The notes under the pieces: model-generated
The model's input: only the letters and a program-made list of their open reading frames with translations
Databases searched by the model: none
Told to the model about the DNA's origin: nothing
Translations under genes and position numbers: made by a program
Source: JBFWMG01 sp050251715
GTDB lineage: Bacteria; Desulfobacterota; Desulfovibrionia; Desulfovibrionales; Desulfovibrionaceae
DNA: 64,000 nucleotides
Assembly (NCBI GenBank): GCA_050251715.1
Contig: JBFWMG010000008.1
Span: 89,558-153,557 of the forward strand
Direction of reading: 5' to 3'
Shown: in pieces, positions 44,626 to 52,851 of the stretch
How the letters are laid out: the number at the start of each line of letters is the position of its first letter
How positions within the stretch are numbered: position 1 is the first letter of the stretch

Positions 44626-45466
44626 GACGCGGTCATGGGCGGGGATAGCGCCCGCCGTGCTCGATGCGCTTGCCGCGTGGGGCATCTGGCGGGCGCGGTG
44701 CCGCGCCTGCGGCGCGCCGTTTGATCCGGGGGCGGGGCCGCACGGGCGTCCCCTTGGCCTGGACCGCATGCTGTGCCCAGCCTGCGCGCCGCATCTGGCC
44801 GTGCGCACAGGCGGTTTTTGTCCCCGTTGCGGCCAGATGTACGCCCTGGACCACGAGCCCCCGCGCCTGTGCGGGACGTGCCAGGCCACGCCGCCGCCAT
44901 GGGAGCGCCTCGTTTTCCATGGTCCCTATGACGGCCTGCTGCGCCAACTGCTGCTCGATTTCAAGTTCCACGCCCGGCTCGGGGTGGGCGGATTGCTGCG
45001 GGCCATGGCCGTCGAGGCCTTGATCGCGCGGGACGGCGGCGGGCCGGAGGGGGCATGCCACGGCTGTTCGGACATGCCGCCGCGCATCCCGCCGGAGCGG
45101 GCTGTGCGCTATGACCTCGTGGCGCCCATTCCCCTGCACGCCACGCGCCTTGTCTGGCGCGGCTATAACCAGAGTCTTGAGTTGGCGCGCCTTGCGGCGC
45201 GTTGGAGCCGCGCCACCCTGGACCATCGCGTCATGGTCCGCCGCCGGGCCACGCGCCCCCAGGCGGAGCTGGGCCGGCACGAGCGCGAGGCCAATCTGAA
45301 GGGGGCGTTCGGCGTGGACAAGGCCAGGGTGGCGGGGAGAACCATATTGCTGGTGGACGACATCATGACCACGGGCGCCACGCTGCGCGAGGCCTCGCGC
45401 AGCCTTTTGGCCGCTGGCGCGGCGCGGGTGGACGTGCTGGTGCTGGCGCGCACGCCCCAGGCGTGA
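44558..45466 (+). CDS. comF: ComF-family phosphoribosyltransferase-like protein
   Basis: Up to 302 residues. The N-terminal zinc-ribbon region has paired Cys (CRACG, CPAC, CPRCGQMYA and CGTCQ), and the C-terminal PRTase domain has VRYDLVAPIPLHATRLVWRG and the PRPP-binding loop ILLVDDIMTTGATLREASRS. ComF in competent bacteria helps DNA uptake; here its role may be in amidophosphoribosyl-like chemistry or recombination, which is not certain. The start is ambiguous: seven in-frame ATGs lie in the repeat region 44558-44625, none with a good Shine-Dalgarno. Confidence 0.88.
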   Translation: MTRTDMTRTDMTRTDMMRTDMMRTRSWAGIAPAVLDALAAWGIWRARCRACGAPFDPGAGPHGRPLGLDRMLCPACAPHLAVRTGGFCPRCGQMYALDHEPPRLCGTCQATPPPWERLVFHGPYDGLLRQLLLDFKFHARLGVGGLLRAMAVEALIARDGGGPEGACHGCSDMPPRIPPERAVRYDLVAPIPLHATRLVWRGYNQSLELARLAARWSRATLDHRVMVRRRATRPQAELGRHEREANLKGAFGVDKARVAGRTILLVDDIMTTGATLREASRSLLAAGAARVDVLVLARTPQA

Positions 45467-45484
45467 GGCGCGCCGGGAAGGCGG

Positions 45485-46750
45485 CTACGCCTTCTTGGCC
45501 ACGCCCTTGATGGCGCGCACCATGTCATAGAAGGCATTCTCCACGTCGGCGAGCTCCATCTCGTCCACCTCCATGTCCGTGGATTCCTCCTGCACCACCG
45601 AGGCTATTTTCTTGGACATGTTGGCCAGAAGCTTCTGTCTCGCATCGTCTCCCGCCGCGGCGAACAGCACGGCGATCTTGCGGAAATCAAGGCGCTTGAA
45701 CACGTCCTGGATGGTGGGGTTGTCCACGAACACCACGTCGTCCACGGTTTCCAGTTCGTCGATGTTCAGCCGCTTGCGCTTGGTCTTCTGGAAAAATGCG
45801 TCGCCCATGTGCTGGGCCCATTCCGTCAGCGCGGTTTTTTCCATGAAGAACAGGTTTTCCGGAATTTCCTGGTTGGCCAGCTTCTTGTACAACATTTCCG
45901 GCGTGGTCTTGGCCAGTTCGGCGCATTCGGCCAGGTCGATGAATTCCTGGGTCACCACATCGCTGCCCTTTTGCGACTGCCTGAATTCCTTGTCCAGGTT
46001 TTTGGCGATGGACCTGAAATTCGCGAGATCGGTGATGGCGATGATCCTGTCCACCACATGTTCGGAGCTTTTTTGCGCGCGCCCCAGCACATCCTTGCGG
46101 AAATACGCTTCCTTGCTCTCCGCCACCTTGATGATGTTCAGCTTGGCCAGGCGCACCAGCACGCGCTCGATTTCCGATTCGGACACGGGCAGGATGCTTT
46201 TTACCGTGCGCACGAAATCCTTCCAGCTCACGCCGCCGTTGCGGTTGGCGGGAGCGGGTGCGGCGGCGTTGCCGTCGTCCAGGGGCGTTCCCGTGGCGCT
46301 GCGGTACATCAGGTCCAGGACGTTGCACAGGCCCAGAAAGGTGTTGGGCGAGCGTTGGAAATAGCGGTCCTTGCCCGTTGCCTGGGCGGGCAGGGAATCG
46401 GCGATCATGTGGTCGGTGACCCGCAGCCGGCTGATGAGATATTGCACCACGCGCTGGATGGGCTTGGGGCTCTTGAGCAGCGACGCCTTGAGCAGCATCT
46501 GGTCGATGTAGGCGATATCCGTAGGCTCCAGCGCCTCCACCGTGGCCACGGCATGCTGGCCGGACAACAGGCCCATTTCACCGAATATCTGGCCCTCGCC
46601 CAATTGGGCGAGCACGACTTTCTTGTTCTTGATGGTTCGGTAGACGACCACCGATCCCTTGACGACCATGCAGGCGGCTACCACGGGCTGGCCCTCGTTC
46701 AGGATGGCGTCGCCCTTTGCAAAGGTTTCGCGCTTAAGCGCTGTGTTCAT
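45485..46750 (-). CDS. Cyclic-nucleotide-binding protein with a FliG-C-like C-terminal domain
   Basis: 421 residues from the ATG at 46750 (GGAG upstream). Residues about 10-120 are a cNMP-binding beta-roll (KGDAILNEGQPVVAACMVVK, LAQLGEGQIFGEMGLLSGQH). The phosphate-binding loop GEMGLLSGQHA has H-A where cAMP-binding proteins have R-[ST/A]A, so ligand specificity may be altered. The middle is helical. Residues about 340-420 resemble the FliG C-terminal domain: VDNPTIQDVFKRLDFRKIAV, LLANMSKKIASVVQEE and DVENAFYDMVRAIKGVA. FliG-C drives flagellar torque at the C ring. It lies just after a chemoreceptor gene on the same strand. Confidence 0.8.
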   Translation of the reverse strand: MNTALKRETFAKGDAILNEGQPVVAACMVVKGSVVVYRTIKNKKVVLAQLGEGQIFGEMGLLSGQHAVATVEALEPTDIAYIDQMLLKASLLKSPKPIQRVVQYLISRLRVTDHMIADSLPAQATGKDRYFQRSPNTFLGLCNVLDLMYRSATGTPLDDGNAAAPAPANRNGGVSWKDFVRTVKSILPVSESEIERVLVRLAKLNIIKVAESKEAYFRKDVLGRAQKSSEHVVDRIIAITDLANFRSIAKNLDKEFRQSQKGSDVVTQEFIDLAECAELAKTTPEMLYKKLANQEIPENLFFMEKTALTEWAQHMGDAFFQKTKRKRLNIDELETVDDVVFVDNPTIQDVFKRLDFRKIAVLFAAAGDDARQKLLANMSKKIASVVQEESTDMEVDEMELADVENAFYDMVRAIKGVAKKA

Positions 46751-46886
46751 GTGCTTCTCCAAGAGGATGCATCCGCACGCCTCCGCACGGACCCGGAGGC
46801 GTCTGGGCAGGCATGGGAATAATTGTCACCATGGGCGACGGTACTATGGATCGCGCCCCCGAAGCAAGACGCGACGGGCAAAAAAG

Positions 46887-48635
46887 CTAGGTGGTGTAAC
46901 GGGCCATATTGGTTTGGAGCGAGGCGCCCAACTCCTTGAGGTTCGCGGCTGATTCGGACAACTGCTGGGTGACGGACTGGATGAGCGCACTGGCCTCCCG
47001 GATGCCGTCCATTGCCGCGACCGCCTGCTCCACCGCCGAGAATGTCTGCCTGCTGGCCGAGGCGATCTCCATGGCGTCGCGGGTCGATGCGTCAATGCCG
47101 CCCGCCAGTGTCTGGATGACCGATGCCGCCACGCGGGACTGCTCCACGCCCTTGTCCACGGCGTTGGCGCCCTCCATGCCGGCGGTGGTCACGCTCTCCA
47201 CCGCCCGCAAAACGTCGAGCAGGATGGTGCGTATCTCCCCGGTGGCCGCCTTGGACTGCTCGGACAGTTTGCGCATTTCCGCAGCCACCACCGCAAAGCC
47301 CTCTCCCTCGCGGCCCGCCTTGGCCGCCTCGATGGAGGCGTTCACGGCCAGCACCTTGGATTGGTCGGCAAGATCTTCCACCGTGGCCACAATGGAGTTG
47401 ATGGCCACGGCCTGGTTTTTCAGGTCGCTGATCCGCTCCCCCACCAGGCGGGATTTCTCGCTGATGCCGGTCATGGCGGCGATGGTGGCGCTGGTGGCGT
47501 CCGTGCCCTTGGCCGCCGAGCCAGCGGTTTTGCGGGCGTGATCCGCCTGGGTTTTTGCCTTGTCGAACGTGACCTGCGAGTTCTGCTTGATTTGCTCCAT
47601 GGAGGTCATGGTCTGGCTCACGCGGACAGCGGTTTCGGACGAACTGGTCGCCAGTTCGTCCATGGAGACGGAGATTTGGGCGGTGGATGCGGCCAGCACG
47701 TTCACCACGTTGGTGATGTCGGATATCTGGCCATGGAGCTGGGTCACCATGCGCGCCAACGACAGAGCCATCACGTCCGCCTTCGACTGGGGCTCCACCT
47801 GGACCGTGAGGTCGCCGTGGGCGATCTTTTCGGCGGACAGGGCAATGCCGCGTTGAAAGCCGATCATCTCCCGCATGGCCTGAAGGAGTTGGCCGGTCTC
47901 GTCACGGCCAGGGTCGTCGGGAACGGTTACGGCAATGTTGCCCTGGGCAAGATGGAGGGCGGTGTCCTTGGCCAGGGCAAGCGGCTTGGCTATGCGGCGT
48001 GCCGTGTAGAAAACGAGCAGCAGGATGAAGGCCGCGCCCACCGCCAGGGACGAAATCAGCCGCATACGCAACGCGGCGATGCGCGCCTTCACGTCATCCG
48101 TATAAATCCCCGTGCCCACGAGCCAACCCCAAGGGGTGAACCGTTTGACATAGGAAATCTTGGGCTGGGGAATCGCCGACCCGAGTTTGGGCCATACATA
48201 GGAAACAAATCCCTCTCCGTTCTCTTTTCCCTGGCGGGTGAGCTCGTCGAAAAGGGGAAAGCCCGCCGCGTCCTTTACGCCCTTTGTGTTGGTGCCCACC
48301 AGTGTGGCCGCTCCGGGGTGCGCGAGCAGGGTTCCGGCAAGGTCGGAGATCCAGAAATAGTTGTCGCCACCGTATCTGAGTGCGGTAATCTGGTGCAGCA
48401 CCTCTTTTTTCGCGTCATCTTCCGTGATGTCGCCATGCTGTACGTGGCCATGGGCGTCCACGATGAGTGACAGGGCGCTTTCCACGAGTTGTGTGGCCGT
48501 CAGTCTGCGGTCTTGGAGCAGGGCGTCTTCGGCTATGGGAAGAAAATAGAATAGGGCGCCGATGTTGACCAACACCAGGGTAAGGACGGAAATACTTACG
48601 ATCTTTGCGAAAATGCCAATATCCCTGAAGCGCAT
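46887..48635 (-). CDS. Methyl-accepting chemotaxis protein with a Cache domain
   Basis: 582 residues. The N-terminal membrane helix (IVSISVLTLVLVNIGALFYF) is followed by a periplasmic Cache-type sensor (LRYGGDNYFWISDLAGTLLA, residues about 35-185), a second helix (SLAVGAAFILLLVFYTARRI), a HAMP segment and the MCP signalling domain with the tip IEAAKAGREGEGFAVVAAEM. It binds a ligand in the periplasm and sets CheA activity. The GDNYFWI pattern is common in sCache_2 sensors of Desulfovibrio chemoreceptors. The cNMP-FliG-C gene follows 136 bases downstream. Confidence 0.95.
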   Translation of the reverse strand: MRFRDIGIFAKIVSISVLTLVLVNIGALFYFLPIAEDALLQDRRLTATQLVESALSLIVDAHGHVQHGDITEDDAKKEVLHQITALRYGGDNYFWISDLAGTLLAHPGAATLVGTNTKGVKDAAGFPLFDELTRQGKENGEGFVSYVWPKLGSAIPQPKISYVKRFTPWGWLVGTGIYTDDVKARIAALRMRLISSLAVGAAFILLLVFYTARRIAKPLALAKDTALHLAQGNIAVTVPDDPGRDETGQLLQAMREMIGFQRGIALSAEKIAHGDLTVQVEPQSKADVMALSLARMVTQLHGQISDITNVVNVLAASTAQISVSMDELATSSSETAVRVSQTMTSMEQIKQNSQVTFDKAKTQADHARKTAGSAAKGTDATSATIAAMTGISEKSRLVGERISDLKNQAVAINSIVATVEDLADQSKVLAVNASIEAAKAGREGEGFAVVAAEMRKLSEQSKAATGEIRTILLDVLRAVESVTTAGMEGANAVDKGVEQSRVAASVIQTLAGGIDASTRDAMEIASASRQTFSAVEQAVAAMDGIREASALIQSVTQQLSESAANLKELGASLQTNMARYTT

Positions 48636-49115
48636 GGCGGCGGCCCCCTATGGTTGGCGTGCGGTTACAGCCTGCGAATCATGAAGAGGCGCGTGGGTTT
48701 TGTCAATGTCGAGGGGAAAAGAGTGGTATATAAACACGTCGTCCGCGTTGGAAGGGGGCAAAAAAGAGATATGGGAGCGGTTGTCGCCAGGAGTTCCGGG
48801 GGGGGAGGCGTCTCCTGTTCAACCGCTCCCATATGGGAAGCTACCGAAAACGGCAATGCTGCCCAACGGTGAGGCGGGCAGGCTTTGGGGGGTGCCGCAG
48901 CCTGGGGGGGGTGCGTTCTGCCCTGCCTCACGTCTTCTTTGTGTAGGCAAAACCCGTGCCGAAAGTGACGGTCAAAATAAATAGCTTATAACAATCTGAT
49001 ATAAAAGTAATAGTGTGAGTTTTTCCGATGCCTGCCAACGGGAGCGGCGCGGCGCTGTGGGCGATATTGCGCGAGCGCAAGTGCACGATGGGCGAAATCG
49101 CACGGGTTTGTGGCG
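48636..49115. other. Intergenic region with a long terminator-like hairpin and an AT-rich patch
   Basis: 480 bases between the chemoreceptor gene and the response-regulator gene, both on the minus strand. From the right it holds a GC-rich stretch after the regulator stop, an AT-rich patch (about 48970-49020, minus-strand TATAAG and TATTTA), G/C-rich runs, and the hairpin at 48769-48834. Plus- and minus-strand frames in it look non-coding. The patch and hairpin could bound a short minus-strand RNA of about 200 bases. Confidence 0.5.
48760..48834 (-). terminator. Long stem-loop terminator on the minus strand
   Basis: Perfect 15-bp outer stem ATATGGGAGCGGTTG / CAACCGCTCCCATAT with a nested CAGGAG/CTCCTG stem; on the minus strand it is followed by CTCTTTTTT. 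The last gene read in that direction is the response regulator, whose stop is 280 bases upstream. Confidence 0.88.
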
Positions 49116-50570
49116 TCAAGCCTTGCCCAGCCGCCGGTGCAGGGCATAGCGGGAAATGCCCAGATAGCGGGCGGCGCGGGTCTTGTTGCCGTCGAATTTC
49201 TCCATGGCGCGGTGGATGAGGGCGTCGTAGAGCGCCTCCAGATCGAGGCCGTGCTCCGGCAGGACAAGATGGGCCGGGTCGGCAAGCAGTGTCGCGGCGT
49301 CGGCCCCCAGAACCAGGGCGTCCTGGGTGTCGGCAAAGAGGAAGGCCAGGTGGGAGGGCTCGAGCAGGTCGCCATCCGAGGTGAGTACGGCGCGCTCGAT
49401 GGTGTTTTCCAGCTCGCGCACGTTGCCCGGCCAGGGGTGGGCCTCAAGCAGGGCCAGCGCCTCGGGCGACACCCCCTTGAACAGCTTTTTCTTCTTATGG
49501 GCTTCCCGCTTGAGGAACAGTTCGGCCAGGGGGCGGATGTCGCTGCCGCGTTCGCGGAGCGGGGGAATGCGCATGTGGCCGACCTTGAGACGGTGGTACA
49601 GGTCGCGCCGGAAGAGCCCCTGCTCCACCAGGCCACGCAGGTCGCGGTTGGCCGCGCACACCACCCGCGCCTCGAAATGGCGTTTTTTTATGCCGCCCAC
49701 GCGGTAAAAGGTGCGGTCCTCCAGCACCCGCAACAGCTTTGGCTGCAACGACAGCGGCATTTCCGCGATTTCATCGAGAAACAACGTGCCTTCGCCCGCC
49801 AGCTCCATCTTGCCGCGCGAACCTTTGCGGCTGCTGCCGGTATAGGCGCCCGGTTCATGCCCAAAAAGTTCGCTTTCGAACAATTCCGACGGGATGGCGG
49901 CACAGTTGATGGGCACGAAGGGTTGGTCCGATCCCTGATCGCCGTAGTGGATGAGCAGGGCGAGCACTTCCTTGCCCGTGCCTGTCTCGCCTTCCAGCAG
50001 CACGGGAACGCTGGGATCGCCCCGGTAGAGACGGGTTTCCTCCACCAATGTGCGCATGGGCTGCGAGGAGGCGATGATGCGGCCCACGCCCGTGGCGCCG
50101 CGCAGCTTGCTGCGCACCTCGTCCAGGTTGCTGCGCACCTCGCGGGTCGCCTCGTCGACACGGGTTTCAAACTGTTGCCGCCAGTCCTGGTTTTCGCGCA
50201 ACAGGGCTTGGTGCTCGGCGCACCGTTCCACCACGGCGGCCAACTCGCGGGCGTTGATGGGCTTGTTCAGGTAGTCGTAGGCGCCCTTGCGCAGCGAGGC
50301 GATGGCGGTCTCCATGTCGCCGTGGCCGGTGATGATGACCACGTCCGTGTCCCGTGTGGCGGGAGAGTCCTTCAGGGTGGACAGGAGTTCGAGCCCGCTC
50401 ATGCCGGGCATGCGGATGTCGGTGATAATCATGGGAAACGGGGACTGCCGGGCGAACTGGAGCGCCTCGTCCGCATTGCGCGCCTTGACCGGCTCGTAGC
50501 CCAGGTCGGCCAGCACCACGGCAAGGGACTGGAGGCTGTGGGCGTTGTCATCGACAATGAGTATGCGCAT
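49116..50570 (-). CDS. Sigma-54-dependent response regulator (NtrC/DctD type)
   Basis: 484 residues. Receiver domain residues about 1-120 (VDDN, phosphoacceptor in MIITDIRMPGMSG, Lys in KPINA). AAA+ domain about 155-385 with Walker A GETGTGKE, Walker B LFLDEIAEMP, and a C-terminal Fis-type helix-turn-helix (KTRAARYLGISRYALHRRLG). The sigma-54 contact loop reads GAYTGS where GAFTGA is usual. It is 9 bases downstream of its sensor kinase. It would activate sigma-54 promoters when phosphorylated; flagellar or transport genes are possible targets. Confidence 0.94.
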   Translation of the reverse strand: MRILIVDDNAHSLQSLAVVLADLGYEPVKARNADEALQFARQSPFPMIITDIRMPGMSGLELLSTLKDSPATRDTDVVIITGHGDMETAIASLRKGAYDYLNKPINARELAAVVERCAEHQALLRENQDWRQQFETRVDEATREVRSNLDEVRSKLRGATGVGRIIASSQPMRTLVEETRLYRGDPSVPVLLEGETGTGKEVLALLIHYGDQGSDQPFVPINCAAIPSELFESELFGHEPGAYTGSSRKGSRGKMELAGEGTLFLDEIAEMPLSLQPKLLRVLEDRTFYRVGGIKKRHFEARVVCAANRDLRGLVEQGLFRRDLYHRLKVGHMRIPPLRERGSDIRPLAELFLKREAHKKKKLFKGVSPEALALLEAHPWPGNVRELENTIERAVLTSDGDLLEPSHLAFLFADTQDALVLGADAATLLADPAHLVLPEHGLDLEALYDALIHRAMEKFDGNKTRAARYLGISRYALHRRLGKA

Positions 50571-50579
50571 GGTGTGCCT

Positions 50580-52457
50580 TTATTCCTTGGGGTGGGCCGC
50601 CGCGCGCAGCAGCACGGTGAAGGTCGCGCCCCCGGAGGGGTTGTTGCGGGCCGATATGTCGCCGCCCCAGGAGGTCACGAAGGAGTGGACGATGGACAGG
50701 CCAAGCCCCATGCCCAGACCGGCGGGCTTGGTGGTGAAAAAGGGGTCGAAAATACGGCTTTCCTTGCCCCTGAAGCCGGAGCCGTTGTCGGAAACCGAGA
50801 TGGCGACGTCGTGGTCTCCCGCCTGGGCGGGGCGGGCCGTGGCAATGAGCAGGCGCTTGTCGTGGGAGGTGATGTCGTCCAGGGCGTGCATGGCGTTGAC
50901 GGCCAGATTGAGCACCACCTGTTCCAGTTGCACGGCGTTGGCGCGGGCTCCGGGCAGCGCGGCGGCCAGGTCGAGGGACAGGCTGATGCCGTGGGCCGAG
51001 AGTTGCGCCCCCACCAGGGTGAGCGCCTTGCGCACCACCTCGTTGGCGTCCACGCTGCCCACGGAGAGGTCGTCCTGGCGGACCAGGGCGCGCATGTGGT
51101 CTATGATGGCGCGGATGTGCTCGGTTTCGTTGAGTATCCAGGCCAATCTGGTCATGAGCATGTCCCGGTCGATGGGGTCGTTCTTTTCGAGCACCATTTC
51201 CAGGCCGCTCACATAGAGTTGCAGGGCGTTGAGGGGCTGGTTGATCTCGTGGGCGATGCCTCCCGCGAGCGTGCCCAGCGCCTGGAGCTTGCGCCCCTGT
51301 TCCAGCCGGTCCTCCACGCGGCGTTTTTCCGTCACGTCGTCCACCATTTCGATCACCGAGTCCACGCTGCCCTGGCTGGAAAAGATGGGGCACGCGGTCA
51401 CGCGGAAGGTCCGGTCCGTGTCGGGCATGGTGAGCAATTGTTCATGGACGCCGCCATCGGCAAAGGATTTGCGGCAGGGGCAGTCCTCGGCCGGATGCCC
51501 GGGCGCCGCGAAACGGCAGTGTTCCACGCAGGATTGCTCCGTTTCGCCAAACCATTCACGCATCTTGGGGTTGGCGGCCTTGATGCGCATGTCGCGGTCG
51601 AGCACGGCAATGCCCAGCGAGAGGTTGTCGGTGATGCTTCTGTAGCGTTCCTCGCTGGCGGCCAACGCGGCCTGGGTCTGGTGCACGCGGGTGGTGTCTA
51701 TGCTGCACTGCAACACCAGGGGGGTGCCGTCCGCCTCATAAAACGGGTAATCGAAAACCTGGAGCACCTGTTTCCTGTCGGCCAGTTCCCGCTCCCAGAC
51801 GTGCAGGGTCTTGGTTTCGAACACCTCGAATGTGGGACATATCTCGCATGGCTCCGCACGGTTGCAGATGACCGCGTGACACGGCCTGCCCGCAGGATCG
51901 CCAAAGCGTTCCCGATAGGCGTGGTTGACGAAGCGCAGGGAGTGGTCGGAGGCGATGAGCGCCACATAGGCGGGCAGGCGTTCCAGGAGGGAGAACAGGC
52001 GCCGGCGTTCCGACTCGGATTTTTCTTCGGCCTGCTTGCGCTGGGTGATGTCGATGAGCACGCCCGCAATACGTCCGGCGCTGTGCGGCGCACGCAGGCG
52101 CGTCCCTCTGGCCAGCACCCACAGGATGTCGCCATGCGCATGCAACAGGCGGAATTCACTGTCAAAGTAGGGTATCTTGCCAGCCAGGAAAGGTGCCAGC
52201 CGCGCCTTGAACAGCGGGTGGTCGTCCGGCAGAATGCAATCGAGCCATTCCGCCAGGGTGGAGGGGGGCGCGCCCAAGGGAATGCCCAGATGCTCCGCCA
52301 ACCGGGGGTCGAAGGTCACCTCGCCCGAATCGATATCCCATTCCCATGTCCAGATGCCGGGCAAAGGGATGCCTTGCCCTAGCGTGGGACGTCGTTTGCT
52401 GCGGGTTTGCCGCGCGGGCTCTGTGCTCTTGGCGCCGGGGCGTTGCTTTGCGGTCAT
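50580..52457 (-). CDS. PAS-domain sensor histidine kinase
   Basis: 625 residues from the ATG at 52457 (AGGAG upstream). No membrane segment is visible, so it is probably cytosolic. Three PAS-like segments are seen (about 40-155, 165-280 and 290-395, e.g. WTWEWDIDSGEVTFDPRLAE); the third region has four Cys (CRFAAPGHPAEDCPC), which could bind a metal or Fe-S cluster, and the second has CHAVICNRAEPCEIC. The kinase core has the H-box GGIAHEINQPLNALQL, the N-box LNLAVNAMHAL and a G-box GLGMGLGLSIVHSF. Two Cys-rich PAS segments point to redox or metal sensing. Partner of the response regulator downstream. Confidence 0.92.
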   Translation of the reverse strand: MTAKQRPGAKSTEPARQTRSKRRPTLGQGIPLPGIWTWEWDIDSGEVTFDPRLAEHLGIPLGAPPSTLAEWLDCILPDDHPLFKARLAPFLAGKIPYFDSEFRLLHAHGDILWVLARGTRLRAPHSAGRIAGVLIDITQRKQAEEKSESERRRLFSLLERLPAYVALIASDHSLRFVNHAYRERFGDPAGRPCHAVICNRAEPCEICPTFEVFETKTLHVWERELADRKQVLQVFDYPFYEADGTPLVLQCSIDTTRVHQTQAALAASEERYRSITDNLSLGIAVLDRDMRIKAANPKMREWFGETEQSCVEHCRFAAPGHPAEDCPCRKSFADGGVHEQLLTMPDTDRTFRVTACPIFSSQGSVDSVIEMVDDVTEKRRVEDRLEQGRKLQALGTLAGGIAHEINQPLNALQLYVSGLEMVLEKNDPIDRDMLMTRLAWILNETEHIRAIIDHMRALVRQDDLSVGSVDANEVVRKALTLVGAQLSAHGISLSLDLAAALPGARANAVQLEQVVLNLAVNAMHALDDITSHDKRLLIATARPAQAGDHDVAISVSDNGSGFRGKESRIFDPFFTTKPAGLGMGLGLSIVHSFVTSWGGDISARNNPSGGATFTVLLRAAAHPKE

Positions 52458-52851
52458 GCGGGCTCCTGCGCGGAGTGTGTTCGTTTTCGCACACAACGTC
52501 AAAATATTTTTTGGTTACGGGCGGTGAGGGTGGGGCGGGCGCGTTGCGAGTCCGTGATCGGATGCCGCTGGGTGGCAAAATGAAACAGCCGCAGGCCCGA
52601 GGAACCCCCGAGATTCGGAATGGCGCTGTTTTATTCGGTAATCCAGCGAGTTATAATGACATTGACTGACGGGGGCCGCTCTCCGTCCTTCTTCTGGAGA
52701 CGATTCGCATGATGACAGTAGTATGTTTTTATTACCTGATGGGCAGTGGAAAATGGAGATGAAACGCCCGGCATCCCTGGAATAGGGATTGACATAAACA
52801 GCGGAAAGCATGTAAGGGTTACCCAAATATGTGACTTGCAGGGGGTCCATT
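52458..52851. promoter_or_regulatory. Divergent region between the sensor kinase and the TolC-family gene
   Basis: About 390 bases with promoters for both genes. A perfect -10 hexamer TATAAT stands at 52652-52657 on the plus strand, with only a weak -35 (TTTATT, 16 bases upstream). The region is AT-richer than its flanks. No gene or long repeat was seen. Confidence 0.45.
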
